Below, piece after piece: positions 12,061 through 24,480 of a stretch of 64,000 bases of DNA. Below the pieces are notes generated by a model that searched no databases, was not told the origin of the DNA, and saw nothing but the letters and a program-made list of their open reading frames with translations. The first letter of the stretch is position 1; each line of letters opens with the position of its first letter. The position numbers and the translations under genes were made by a program. The stretch is from Thuidium tamariscinum (lineage: Eukaryota > Streptophyta > Bryopsida > Hypnales > Thuidiaceae). The stretch covers positions 15,022,501 through 15,086,500 of the forward strand of contig OX344754.2 of the NCBI GenBank assembly GCA_947034885.2, in the 5' to 3' direction.

Positions 12061-15000
12061 AAAAAGAACAATATAAGGTAGAACCACCTATACCCAATCA
12101 CTTAAGCAATTCTGGAACAAATCATGAGGAATATGAAGCTATGCAAATTTTTCCCATGTAGCAAGATAGGAAAGATGGGGACTACAAATTTTTCATAATT
12201 TTATTCCCCAAACTGAAATTATTATGATTTTTGGAAGCCAAGAAGTGCTTTGAAATGTCTAAGTCTTTTAATTTGGATCATAGCCAGGACTACTATTCTC
12301 ATCGATACTTCCTACATACTTTATGACACTTTGGGACATGTGTCATGACCTTATTAGTCCCAACCTTGAAAATGAGGGAAAAGTACATTCCAAGATTTGA
12401 TTGTAAATCTCTTCTAGCCTTGGTTGGAAATAGCCATGTCCTATAGGTTGGGTATAAGTTCTTGGTTGGGAATACAGGTGGTTCTACCTTACGAAGCATA
12501 GAATAGACTTAATCATAAAGTGTGTGAAATGCGGGACCATGAGTTCTGAAGTTAAAGTTTGGGAAAACATACTCCTTTGTCTTACTAAAAATCTTTTAAT
12601 CATGTATAGTGGAAGCACCCAAAACTATCCAAATTAGGAATTCAACATAGTTGAAAGCAACTTTTTCTAAAAATGATATTTTTCTAGTATTAGCGAGTGA
12701 AAATCATAAATATTAAAAAAAAAATAGACTTTTTAGATGTTGTATGTAATTTCTTTGATTTTTCAAGGTATCATCTCCCTAGACCACTGAAACTGTGCAA
12801 TAGATGCACCCAAAACTAAACCTTGTTAAAATTAGCAGTGAGCCAATCAAATTTTTACATGTCCTTGAAATGCGTCAACCAATTAGAATCAAACATGTGC
12901 CAAATTAAGGGAACTCTATTGACGCAATTGGGAGAGTCTACAATCCACTGCAAGGGACATGTTCGGGATGGGTGTTTCTCCCTTAGCATTTCGGTCCCAT
13001 TAAAAACTTGATTTCTTAATTTTGACCATTGAATAAGTGTCCACCATGTTGAACAATCTTAAAGGGGAAAGTTAAAAAATCTAAAAGCATTGCTCTGGCT
13101 TGATAAGCATGGTCTTGCCAATATAAAGCACCGTGTATAAATTGCTTCTTTAAACAATAGTGTTAATGATGCATTTCACAACTACTATAATTCATGCTAT
13201 GAAAGTTTGTTTTATAAAGTAGGCTACGTTCCCTTACTGTAGACTTCACATTGGGAAACATATTTTCACAATTCCATTGTTGCCACCGTACCATCCTTTG
13301 AATCATTTAAAATGATAGAACTTACAACATTCACAAACTACACTTAAATATTATACTTTCCACATGGATTTTGGGTGCTTAATTAATAATGCCTAAGCTA
13401 AAGATTTTACATAGATCTAAAAATTGGATTACTTGTTCTTGAATGCATGTATTGCTAGCACTATGACTAATAATATAGTTTATCCTTCAAGAAGAGGCTT
13501 TTGGGAGGGTTTTAGTAGGGTAGAGGGAATAATTTAGAACAAAACTTCTTGAAGCCCCCAAATTGAAGTCTAATGGAATTTAGTGTTGTGTTTTTTTTGG
13601 TACTATTATTAATTAAACAAATCTTCCTTTGACACTTGTTTACAAATTCAAGATGAACTTTACAATTAATTTTATTTCTATGTAGTATTGACTGTAAAAT
13701 AAAAGTGTAAACCACAATTTGTAGAAGGATGTCTAAAGAAGGTTTGACAAAGAATTGTACAAAAGAAGCATGACACTCAAAACTCCATTAAACAAAGTTT
13801 GGATGCTTCAAGGAGTTTCATCTTGTAAACAAAGTTTTCATGCTTCAAGCTTTATCTCCAAAGTTAGTTCCTTGATAGTTCTTTATTGGAGACATGTTTT
13901 TCATTATATCTAGTATCTTACAATTTAGATTAGAAGGACTATAATTACTTAGCAACATTGTAAATACATGATTTTGGTAATTTGTTGCTAGAAATTGACT
14001 AGGTCTAGAAACCATCAATGAGAGGAGGTAATAGAAAATTTGAGGGCTTTTTAGGCAACTTTTTGTCAAATCTATGCAAGCCTAAACCAAAAATTTACAA
14101 AATCTTTTTTATTTATAAGAAATTACTAAATTCAAATGGATCAAATGAATTTAAATTAGAAAAAATAAGCTTCCTAATTGTATAGTTGGTTGCCAAATCA
14201 AGGGTATTTAATGATTCAAAAATTCATATTACTTATTAGGTCAACTCTTGATCAATCTATTGTGCCTTGTATATGTATAATACACCTAATAACAAATGGA
14301 GTATTGTTCCTATGAACTATTATATTGCCTAATTTTGTTTTGTCAAATTTTACTTAGTAGATGTTGAAAGAGCATTCAAGATTTCCTTCTTATACATATT
14401 TTGGACATCATATGAATCAACTATTAATTTTCAAGGTGCAAAAAATAAGCATTTCCAAAAGTGATCCTAGGCTCTTATGAATCAAGGCCATACATTTGAA
14501 ACAAGGATTAAGTATAATTATTTGACCTTAGAATGGAATTTTCATCACAAGAACAAACTTGTAATCATGCAATAGGAATGCTTAAGTTTATATTGCAATA
14601 TACTCTTCTACTTGAATCCTAATTGAGGTGGAAATGCATTCATCGATAGTTTGTTTTTATATATTACAATATACAACATACAAAGTATTAGATTAGGGTG
14701 GGATTCACCACTGGATAAAATATAAATTTGCATGTGCATATTGTATTGAAACAATGTTACATAATTCAAATTTACCAATTCCAACAAATCTCTTGCTTAA
14801 AATGATTGACCTCTTTTCATGAGAATCCTAGATTGATTATAGATATTCATGATTTCAAAGATTACAAAAATATTTAGTTGGTTCCTATATTACCTAAAAA
14901 ATATACATAAAGAAAATCTTTAAGAAAATTGTGTTCAAATGTTTACTTTGATAGTTTTACTTTGAAAAGAACATACTGTAATGATAAAAACATTGAAAGG

Positions 15001-15686
15001 TGTACTTTAATTATTGAAAATCTCTATGAAGATACATATGAAAAGAAGTTTGTAAAGTGCCTATGGTTTAAAAGTGTATTCTATAAAGAGTTACACTTTG
15101 CTTTCTCAATTTAACAACAATGTAACTTTTCAAGAGGTTAGTGCTTCATGTGATGACTATAATTAAACTTCAAAAAATCCATAATTAATTCCATAAAATT
15201 CCAAATAAATATGAAACCACTTGGATTCTATGCCAATTTCATTTGTCTTTTAAGATAAATTTACTCACAAATATTCCAAAAAATTCAACCTCTCCAAAAT
15301 TAGTTTTCAACTCTTAAATGGATGCTTTATGAAACTCCTACTAATGTTTTTTTAATTGGCTAAAACTTGCCAAAACTTGCCCACCTTCCGTGTATGTTGA
15401 TTTTTACTATAAGAATTTAAAGAGTAGAAATTGTATTTTTTTTTGCCTAATTTCACTATCCACTAATTGTATTTAGCCATCTAGCCTTGTGCCAAATGAT
15501 AACACTACCCATTGAATTTGATAAGCACAAGTTTACAATTGCCTATACTTCTCTCAATATAGCCATAAATTCCAATCAAAGTCGTTATATCTTAGTCATT
15601 AGATCACATTTTTAGTTCTTGTTAGTATACATCTACTACAAAGATGGAGAAGTTTCCACTTTTGCTTTCACATCAAAATCTATGTA
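12061..15686. other. AT-rich intergenic DNA, mostly dispersed repeats
   Basis: No gene was found. 12600-12800 is an inverted relative of 16080-16260 and is listed separately. 15150-15300 contains a segment (TATGAAACCACTTGGATTC near 15210) related to 25960-26060. The remainder is AT-rich with only short open frames. Confidence 0.4.
12600..12800 (-). repeat. Dispersed repeat family 4, inverted copy
   Basis: On the minus strand this reads like 16080-16260 and 26905-27095: a GGTCTAGGGAG start, an oligo-A run, the GATTTTCACTCGCTAATACTAGAAAAAT-type core (quoted only in part here: TCGCTAATACTAGAAAAAT) and a TTTTGGGTGCTTCCACTA end. A fourth, more decayed copy lies at 39290-39420. Confidence 0.65.
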
Positions 15687-16376
15687 AGGTAGATTGCTCT
15701 AAAAGCGATCATGTTTCTAAAAGCAACCGTACCACGATGGTAGATTTTGGTTTCTGCAATGTACTACAGCTATATATTTGAGCAGGTGGTTGCTTTTAGA
15801 GCACATTGCATTTGAACTTTGAAAATTCATAACCAATTCTACACAAGTCCAAAAAAGATGAAACAACTTAGGTTAAGGGCAAAACACCCATTCCCATGCA
15901 TGTTCCTTGGGATGGACCATAGATTCACCCAATTGTGTGAGTAGACTTTCCTTAATGTGTTTGCCACATGTGTAATTATAATTAGCTTACACAGTTGAAG
16001 GATACATAGGAGAATTTGGTTGGCTGAATGCTAATTTTCGCAGGGTTCAGTTTTGGAGGCACTTACTGGACGGTTTCACAGGTCTAGGGAGCCAACACTT
16101 TGAAAATTTGTAGAAATTACATACTGTATTGGAAAAATCTTTAAAAAAAAAAAATTATTCATGATTTTCACTCACTAATACTAGAAAAATGTCATTTTTA
16201 GAAAACACTGCCTCCAACTATGCTGAATTCCTTATTTGCATGGTTTTGGGTGTTTCCACTATAGATGCCAACTCCATTTTCCTTCCTACGAAAATTTACT
16301 AAAAATTGATTCAAGGAGTTCAGTTCCCCGAAAAAACAATCAGCTCTTAAGTGGTCGCTTTTAGAGCAGTCTACCT
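15687..16376. mobile_element. Non-autonomous TIR element with TA target duplication (690 bp)
   Basis: The left end AGGTAGATTGCTCTAAAAGC and the reverse complement of the right end (AGGTAGACTGCTCTAAAAGC) match with one difference over 20 bases. Both are flanked by TA (15685-15686 and 16377-16378), as expected of the Tc1/mariner-Stowaway group. There is no transposase. The interior has a second inverted TTGCTTTTAGAGCA end near 15788-15805, the arm of another MITE at 15876-15910 and a family 4 repeat at 16080-16260. It therefore looks like a nest of insertions, or an element assembled from them. Confidence 0.75.
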
Positions 16377-18154
16377 TAAAACCAAAATTCACTGTTTTAG
16401 TGAAATTGTTTTCTCCCTACAATGAACAGAAATACAGTAGCCACTTCATCTCAAGTTCATCGAAAATTAAGATTGAAACCCATCCAGGGTAAAGCTCATC
16501 GAAAATTATTACCAGTACTTAACATAGAAAAAGCTAAATCACAAAAAAAATACCTGGCTCCTACCATACATTTTTATGACAATTATGGGTGCACGTACCT
16601 TAGCAAGGACACCCAAACCTCCATGGATGATCCACGTGGGGTCCTTTGAGAAGCCTGGCACTGAGTATCCAATTCACAAGTCAGCAGTCAGCTCACGCCT
16701 GTCATCCATACGTAGTAAGTAAGGACTCACCACAGTAACTTACCAGTCAGTTAACTCACGAACCAGGCAAGCGCGACTGAATCTAAGCAGCAATCTCAAC
16801 CCCTCCTAGCCTAACCGGCAGTGTGAACGGGTTTTTTTACTCCGGGATTTTTCGATCTTCCTCCCTTGCCAAAACTTGGAAATGGCAGGGACGGGGTTTG
16901 TCGAGCAATTGCAATAGCGCAGTGCGCACATACTTGCGGTGCCATTCTGAACTAGGTTCACTCACTGAGTGCGCACCATTCAGGTACTGCGAAGCTCGTC
17001 ACTGGTGTGCCGCGTCTCCTTGTCTTGGAGTTTTTAGATGAAGCGAATCGTTGGAGATTCGTCAGTTTGACTCCGACTCTGGTGCAAGTGCGCATGATTT
17101 CACAATTCGTTTGCTCGTCCTAGGATGGGCACTCATTGCAGAAATTCTCGTGTGCTGATGGTCTTTGTTAAGCGCACGGGGAAGGATTTGATGTTCTTTT
17201 GAGTGTTCAGGTGGATTGCTTGAGTTTTGTTTGTTTTGTTTGCTTCTGAGCAATTTCAAATGGTGCTGTCTGGTTGAGAGATTGATGGTTCGTGTTTTGA
17301 AGATTAATCGGTGTGGCGTGCATTTGAGGTTTTGTACACGGCCTTTGATCATTTAGTTGTGGAGTTTGAGATTTCTTTGGTCTTTGAGCTGGATTAACAT
17401 GGATAACAATTTTAGTAGTGAGAGAGGTAGAAGAGAGAGAGAGATTGTTCTAAGTTTATGTGCAATCAATTGCTTGTTAGATTGTACTGAGTATCTACTT
17501 TCTGTGGTTTTAGTGAGTGTGGAGAGTTACTTTACCTTTTGTATCAGGTCTATTTGAGCGAATGAAGTTTAATGATTCTATCGCAGACAATTGTCCAGAT
17601 CTAAATTCTTCCGGAACAATTCGTTCCGACATTTGTCCGTGACATGTCCATTGTGTAGTAGACAATGAGAGAAACGAAAAAAGTTTGTTCCTGAAACTCG
17701 AATGTTGTACCTGGATATAAGATCTTTGTGTCTCTCAAACCCTGGATAGCTTAGGAAAAAGTGATTAGAGCGCGATATAGTTGCGCCTCTCTTTGTGACT
17801 CTTCATCGTTGGAAGCTTGGTCAGGATACTTAAGTATTTCTTCCGAGGTGTCTTCTGTACATTTACAGTGAATATGGGAATCTTTGACTACACAAGAGTG
17901 TGAGGTATTTATTTGTATGTGACTTGAATTCGTCGATGAGAATATGCATTGATCGACGCAAGTAGTCTATTGCCTTTCACAAGGACGCGATGTTACATGC
18001 CTAGGACTAGATTGGCTTCAAACTTTCACCAAGTAGCTGATCCTTCGTTGTGCTACAGGTTTGGGAAACTGAAGTACACTTGATAACCAGACGACGAATT
18101 GTTCCGTGCAGAATTTATCTGAGAAAGCAGTGATTGTGTTGGCCACCATTCAAA
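16377..18154 (+). promoter_or_regulatory. Upstream region and probable 5' leader of G6PDH
   Basis: AT-rich DNA gives way to mixed composition from about 16660, consistent with a promoter and leader. A GA-rich run at 17423-17443 is typical of plant leaders. The sequence just before the start codon includes CTACAG at 18053-18058 before GTTTGGG, a plausible 3' splice site, so the 5' UTR may contain an intron. No TATA box or start site can be fixed by eye, and no other gene was found. Confidence 0.35.
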
Positions 18155-21100
18155 ATGGCAACTACTGCTCAGACGGCTCCTCCACTCGCAGTATCTGAAC
18201 ATGGTATTAAGTCTCATCAGCCAGCCCACTTGAAGAGTCTGGAGGGTGGCTGCCTTGCTCTGGTTGTGCTTGGTGCATCTGGAGATCTTGCAAAGAAGAA
18301 GACCTTTCCAGCCATTTTCAATCTTTACAAGCAGGTACAGTAATCTGCGTCAGCGCTAATTTTTGATTGTGTGTATTCCCTTATTTAATGTGCATAAAAT
18401 TTACTCTCTTTATTGTCGCTATCTAAACACGTTATTTTAGGTTATTCTTGTACGGTCTAAGTTTGTGGGAGCCCTTCAAACATAGTTGTGTAGTTACCCT
18501 GGTAGTCACATGACTAGTACTAGAGCAATGCAGGTGAAGAATTATGTTTCCAATCAAATATTTGTAGCCTGAAGTTGCTTGGTTTAGAGTTGTGACTCTA
18601 GATAGAATAGAAGCGGTGCATCTGACTCCGCATCAGTCATGACGGATTTGACGCATCCCCTCTTCTCTATTAGACCTAGCTGTGTTCGGGCTTGATGTGA
18701 TAAACTGAGTCATCCACTTGTGGGTATATCCGCATTGAAGTTCGTGACGAAGTTCTACTGCCGAGAAATCTGCTGCTATCATGGATTACGATTTTGAAGG
18801 CATTTGTTATCTCAGTCATTTACATTCAACCCTCGAGATAGTAATGTTGCATTGCACAATTTAATGACAGGGCTTCTTGCCGGACGAGTTGCGAATTGTC
18901 GGGTATGCGAGGTCCAAACTGACTAATGAGGAACTTCACAAGAAGATTCGTGGGTAAGTTTTTCCTTGTTAGCAACCCTGCAAGTTCTCTATTTCTCTTG
19001 TACTTTGACCTCTTCATGTGGCTCACAGAAAGGTTCCATTTGCTGGAATTTTGGAACACAGTTATTGTGTTTTGATGTTGCTAATTGCATGCTAGAGTGA
19101 AAGATTTGAAAGTGAAATATCATGATGTATGACCTGTTCTCGCTACCAGTGTCGAGCATTTAAGAGAATCTACACAAGACGCGCAAAATAAATTGATAAT
19201 ATCTCTATTTTACGTCATTCTCTTTACAGGTCAATTTACTTACCAAAATGCCATTTAATTTTCACGTCTTTTGTTTTACCTGTGGAATGAGAGCTTCTTT
19301 TCTTGGGTGCTTTCAGGTACTTGAAAACCGATAGTGCAAGCCTGAACCCTGAGGGCCAGATCAAGGATTTTCTCAACAAGGTATTCATGTCATTCACATT
19401 GTTGGATGATTGTTTGGCGACTTGAAGTCACCGACGCATAGAACTGATCATATGTTAGTTAATGCATCAATGAAATGATTTTCTGTGTTTTTCCATGGTT
19501 CCAGGATGGGTCTTATTTGTAAAGCCTACTTATCATCAAAGCTTTCTCGTGGGGGATCCATGTTTCTTGTGAATCATGGTCAATTTGTGCTTATCAGAAG
19601 TGAAATTCTGCAGATTACATACCTATACGGGGCTTATGATGCCGATGAAGGTTATGTCAGTTTGAACAAGGAAATTGACCAATTTGAAAAGGAAAAGAAT
19701 CATGACGGCAGTCCCACTCGTCGACTCTTTTACTTTGCTTTGCCCCCTTCAGTCTATCCGCTTGTGAGCCAAAGGATTCGGAAGCACTGCATGAATCAAA
19801 GTAATCTCCGCATACCTTAAGTAAACTTTTTATTTCCCTCGCTGCAAATAACAGTTAGTTGTCTTGGTTTTGTCCATGAAACCTTCAACTTCAGGGCTCC
19901 ATTTTCAGTTTATCGAAAACACTTGTTCGCTGAGCTGAGAGCCTTAATCTTTTGTCTAGGAGTCATTTGTTCTAATTTTATCTCAACAGGAGGATGGACA
20001 AGAGTCATTGTGGAAAAACCTTTTGGGAAGGACTTGGATTCATCTGAGGCTTTGAGCTCTGAGCTGGGAGCTCTCTTCTCAGAAGAGCAACTTTACCGTA
20101 TTGATCATTATCTGGGGAAAGAGCTTGTACAAAATTTGGTATGTGTATTCTGATTGCTTAGTATTTTCTTTTCTTTTCTTTTTGGAAATACATGTACTCA
20201 ATCTCACTCATCCTTGAGTTAGGCAAGAGATTTTGGGCTTCCAATCAGACTTTTGAATCAACTTTTGGGGTCGTTTTGAAATGCGGTCATGTGTGGCGAT
20301 TTGTGCAGTTAGTCATGAGATTTGCCAACCGCTTCTTTGTACCTATTTGGAACCGGGACAACATTGCTAATGTCCAGGTACATAATACTCCTGACGTAGA
20401 ATCTTGAAATTACCGAGATGCTATATTTTTTAAGTTGTTAGAGAATTGGTGAGCTTTTATGATAGCCTAGTGATAGCGAAGTGTAACTTCGACGATCAAA
20501 TCCTGGAATTTTGAATGAAAATATCTGTATCCCTGGTCTTTGTTCCAGATAGATTGCTCCGGTATGAACTATTACCTCGTTCAGAATATTGAGCACGTCT
20601 TAACGTAGTGTTCTTTACATGATGTTTCGCAGTTTTGAGAGACATGTGCACATCAGTTGTACAAATACAACTCTGATGATCTTTCTGGTTATTCTTGCAG
20701 ATTGTATTTAAGGAGAACTTTGGAACCGAAGGACGAGGCGGTTACTTTGATGAATACGGGTAGGTCACTTCGGTGATTTTCATTTTCAATAGATTGATGT
20801 ACCGGTATCGCACTGCAGAATTTTTTTCAACGCGGGTGCCTCATTTGAATACTGCTGGAATGCTACATGAATTCATGTTGCATGCGGTTTACTGTGCATC
20901 TAAAATGTTTTATTAGTCACCAATTCTTTTTTTTTTACTGCAGAATTATCCGGGACATCATCCAAAATCATCTCATGCAGGTTTGAATCTGAAGATAAGA
21001 ATTATATCTGTTGACGAAGATCAGTCTAACAGGGACTGTCTGGAACTCGGAACTGGAATTTTGGGAACTCTATTAATCCAAGTTGATTTTCGCTGATGTG

Positions 21101-23489
21101 GATTTTCATACCTCAGTAATATATCTAGTACTCTGTCGGAGTCTGGAGAAGCTGGAGACTTGGTTTGGTTTTTTATGACAATCATGATGATGTGGCCACC
21201 AGAACACAGCTTATTAGGATATTTGTGTGACGCAGGTACTGTGTCTGGTGACCATGGAAAAGCCAGTTTCACTGAATCCTGAGCATGTTCGGGACGAAAA
21301 AGTCAAGGTGCGCTGAATCATTTTGGATTTTGATTGCAGTCTTCGTGTTATCACTGGCACGTGCTTCACCTAGTTGCTTTGCATGAAACCTCACTTCGTA
21401 AAAATCCCAGAAGCCTTCTTTTTCTTGCAGTTTTGAGTAGCTCATGTGGGAAATTCATTTGTCTAATTTTATTTATTTATCTCCAACGGATATATAATAT
21501 CGTTACTAATTCTGGTTATGTATATATTTGGCTTGTCTAAAACATATTTTTGACAATATGATCAATCAAATTGATCATTTTAGAATTATAATAATCTCGG
21601 TCCTCTAGGTGTTAAGCAATGTAAACGACACGCCACAAGCAGTATTTCTCCTCTGTTGAAAGGCTCATAATTTAATTTCTCAATGAGCAGGTTCTGCGTT
21701 GTATTGAGCCAATCAAAAACGAGGATGTGGTGATTGGACAGTATGAGGGCTACAAGGATGACCCTACTGTTCCAAATGATTCCGTAACTCCTACTTTTGC
21801 TACTGTTGTTTTGCGTATCAACAACGAACGCTGGGATGGTATGCACTTATATACTTGCAAGTCGCTGTCGAATAGCCCGTAACTTTCCTTATGAACATTA
21901 GTTATCTTCTGCGCAAACGGAATGAATTGTCCTTGACTATGTTCTGACGCATATTATATGCTTGTCGTAGGCGTACCCTTCATCATGAGAGCTGGCAAGG
22001 CTTTGGACTCTCGAAAAGCTGAAGTTCGTGTGCAGTTTAAGGATGTTCCAGGGGACATATTTAAGTGTGAGTATTTCCTAATGCCGTTTTTCTGAGGTCA
22101 AATCATCCCCTTATTGTGACAAAAGAGAGGCTTGTCTCGTTTTTCGTCAATGAATCATTGAATCACTGTTCATAACATTACTTACCATTGTTAGAGCTCA
22201 CCCTTCGAGAATAGTGCCGTTATGCTCATTAGATATCCTTTCCCTGCAGCTACTCTTTATAACAAAGGATTTTTTTGCACAATTTGGCATTTGATATGTG
22301 GGCCCATTGTATATAACCTTCACCCACTTAATGTTGTCTTTGCTGTGCATAGGCAAGAAGAAAGGTCCCAATGAGTTTGTAATGCGTCTGCAACCAGATG
22401 AGGCGATGTACATGAAATTAACGGTTTGTATCGTTCTTCTCCCTTATTTGTATTAGAAGTGCTCTCAGTATTTCTTATCCATTTGTAATTGATTTTCTAT
22501 AGAATTCTGTGATTTTTTCAAAATCAAGGAAACTATTGTTATATTTCGTATGTCGTCACTGCAAAAGACTAAGTTAACAAACAATGGAATGTGGATGACA
22601 GATGAAAGATCCGGGCTTGGACATGGATACGACTTTGAGTGAGCTGGACATGTCATATGCCAGTCGCTATAACGATGTCGTTATCCCAGAGGCTTACGAA
22701 CGCCTGATTCTTGATACGTAAATGCCTCCACTGTTTCTGTATCATCGATTTTAGAGTGACTATTGTTGATTGTTGTTGCAATTGCCTTGGTGTGCGGCCG
22801 CAGCTATTTAGTGTACGATGAACTATTTCGTAGTCCTATGAAGCATTAAGAACATCATGAATTAGTGCACTTATTAATCAACGTCACTTGCTCAGTTTTT
22901 GATCTTACTAAATAGTATAACGATGTAGCTGGGTGCAGGGCGGATTGTTCTATTGGAAGAAGCACACTTGATAAAAAAATTTACTAGCAGCATATTAACA
23001 CTGCGTGACGTCTTCTTGTGGTTCCAAATGTGCAGTATTCGTGGGGATCAGCAAAACTTTGTGCGAAGAGATGAGTTGCAGGTATTTAATCCCATACCTC
23101 ATAGTCAACCTCAATTTTGTGGTGAAATTCTGATATTACACGGACATAGTTGCGGAGGTGATTCTCTTAGTCTATTGGTCTTTTGTTGAAAGTTTGATAC
23201 TCCGTATTAATGATTTGTTTTGTAGACCAGGTTGCATACCGAATTTACCTATGTCTGCTGGTGCTATTGTTCTGACCTATTTATCTGTAATTATGCCTAG
23301 GTTGCATGGAAGATCTTTACACCGCTTTTGCATCTCATCGATGCTCGGAAGCTCCCGCTGATACCCTACAAGCAAGGTTCTCGAGGTCCGGCTGAATCTG
23401 ATGAATTGAATGCGCGGCTTGGATACGTGCGAACACCTGGTTACATTTGGAAGCCAGCTACATTGAGGGCAGGTAACGCAGCTTTGTGA
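18155..23489 (+). CDS. G6PDH: Glucose-6-phosphate 1-dehydrogenase, cytosolic type (15 coding exons)
   Basis: The enzyme oxidises glucose 6-phosphate to 6-phosphogluconolactone with NADP+, the entry step of the oxidative pentose phosphate pathway. Exons: 18155-18334, 18871-18953, 19317-19380, 19614-19800 (or 19809), 19990-20138, 20309-20377, 20701-20759, 20944-20980, 21236-21307, 21691-21838, 21971-22066, 22353-22423, 22602-22717, 23036-23081, 23301-23489. The product is about 521-524 residues, normal for the family. The dinucleotide-binding motif [10 protein letters not shown] starts at residue 40. The active-site RIDHYLGKE lies near residue 208. [29 protein letters not shown] and a GYIWKP C-terminus follow in family order. 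There is no long transit-peptide-like N-terminus, hence cytosolic. All junctions are GT-AG in correct phase except the exon 4 donor, where conserved spacing favours a GC donor. Confidence 0.93.
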
Positions 23490-24480
23490 CTCTACTGTTC
23501 GTTTTATTAGGATACTGAGTGTGAGATATTTGAGGTCTGTGTACGTTTGTGGGCATTTTTAGCGAGATCGTAGCTTCTCTAGAACAAACCTGAAAGATAC
23601 CTGTGCATCTTGAGTGATGGAGGTGGTGAATCTTTTCACTACAAATTAGGATGCATAGGAAATGTATGCACTTTCAAATGCGTGCATCTGATGTAGCTAG
23701 TCTGTAATGAAAATGACCTGTTCATTTGCAATTGCAACAGTTTAATCGCATCAGTTTTCAGGCATCTAGTGTTGGAGAAGTTGGATGTTGAGGAGCAGGG
23801 TTCTTTTGGGGAGCACTTTATCGCCCTGACGTACAGATTCTGGCCTCTCCTGCTTGGTCCTTTCCAAATTTGGGCACTGCAGTGAGGCCAGCGCGAGGCT
23901 CACTGTTTTCATTAAAATCCGCTGTGGAGGAGTAGGTGGTTACCTTTATGAATAATTATTGAGATTGTCGGTATGCGTGGACGATATAGTTGAGGTATTC
24001 TAATTCATTGAGTGTTCTCTGCATCATGTTTCGCTTTGTTGTTTTTGATACGTAGAAAACGCAATGGATGATCTTTTGAGGTGGAATACAAATGTTTTGA
24101 AATAGCCTTGATCTATTTGTAACAAGTGAATGGGACACAGTTTAGCTTACCTTAGCACAACATAGCATATCGTGTGTGTTTCATTACTAACTAATTGGGA
24201 ATGAATGCAATAATGGACAGGGACAAATTTCTTGTGTCCTGCCTTTCAACCTAAAACCGTCAACCTCTCATTACCTACATGTAGATATTACCGGCACATC
24301 GTGGATTGTCATACCTGTGACTGCCAAGAGTGTAGGCAGTGACAGTACAGTGGTGGATCTGTTACCGTCATGGTAGATTTTGGTTATGAGCGTGTCATCG
24401 ACGTGGTCGCTTGTCCCCCCAAGTCATTTCAGGGGTGCAGGTTAAAAAAGACCTATTTTGTGCTTAATTGATTTACCTTT
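23490..24480 (+). other. 3' flank of G6PDH
   Basis: The 3' UTR probably lies in the first few hundred bases, which are of mixed composition. A later splice from the donor-like GTAACG at 23473 cannot be excluded; it would shorten the C-terminal tail. From about 24280 the sequence grades into repeats. No other gene was seen. Confidence 0.4.
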
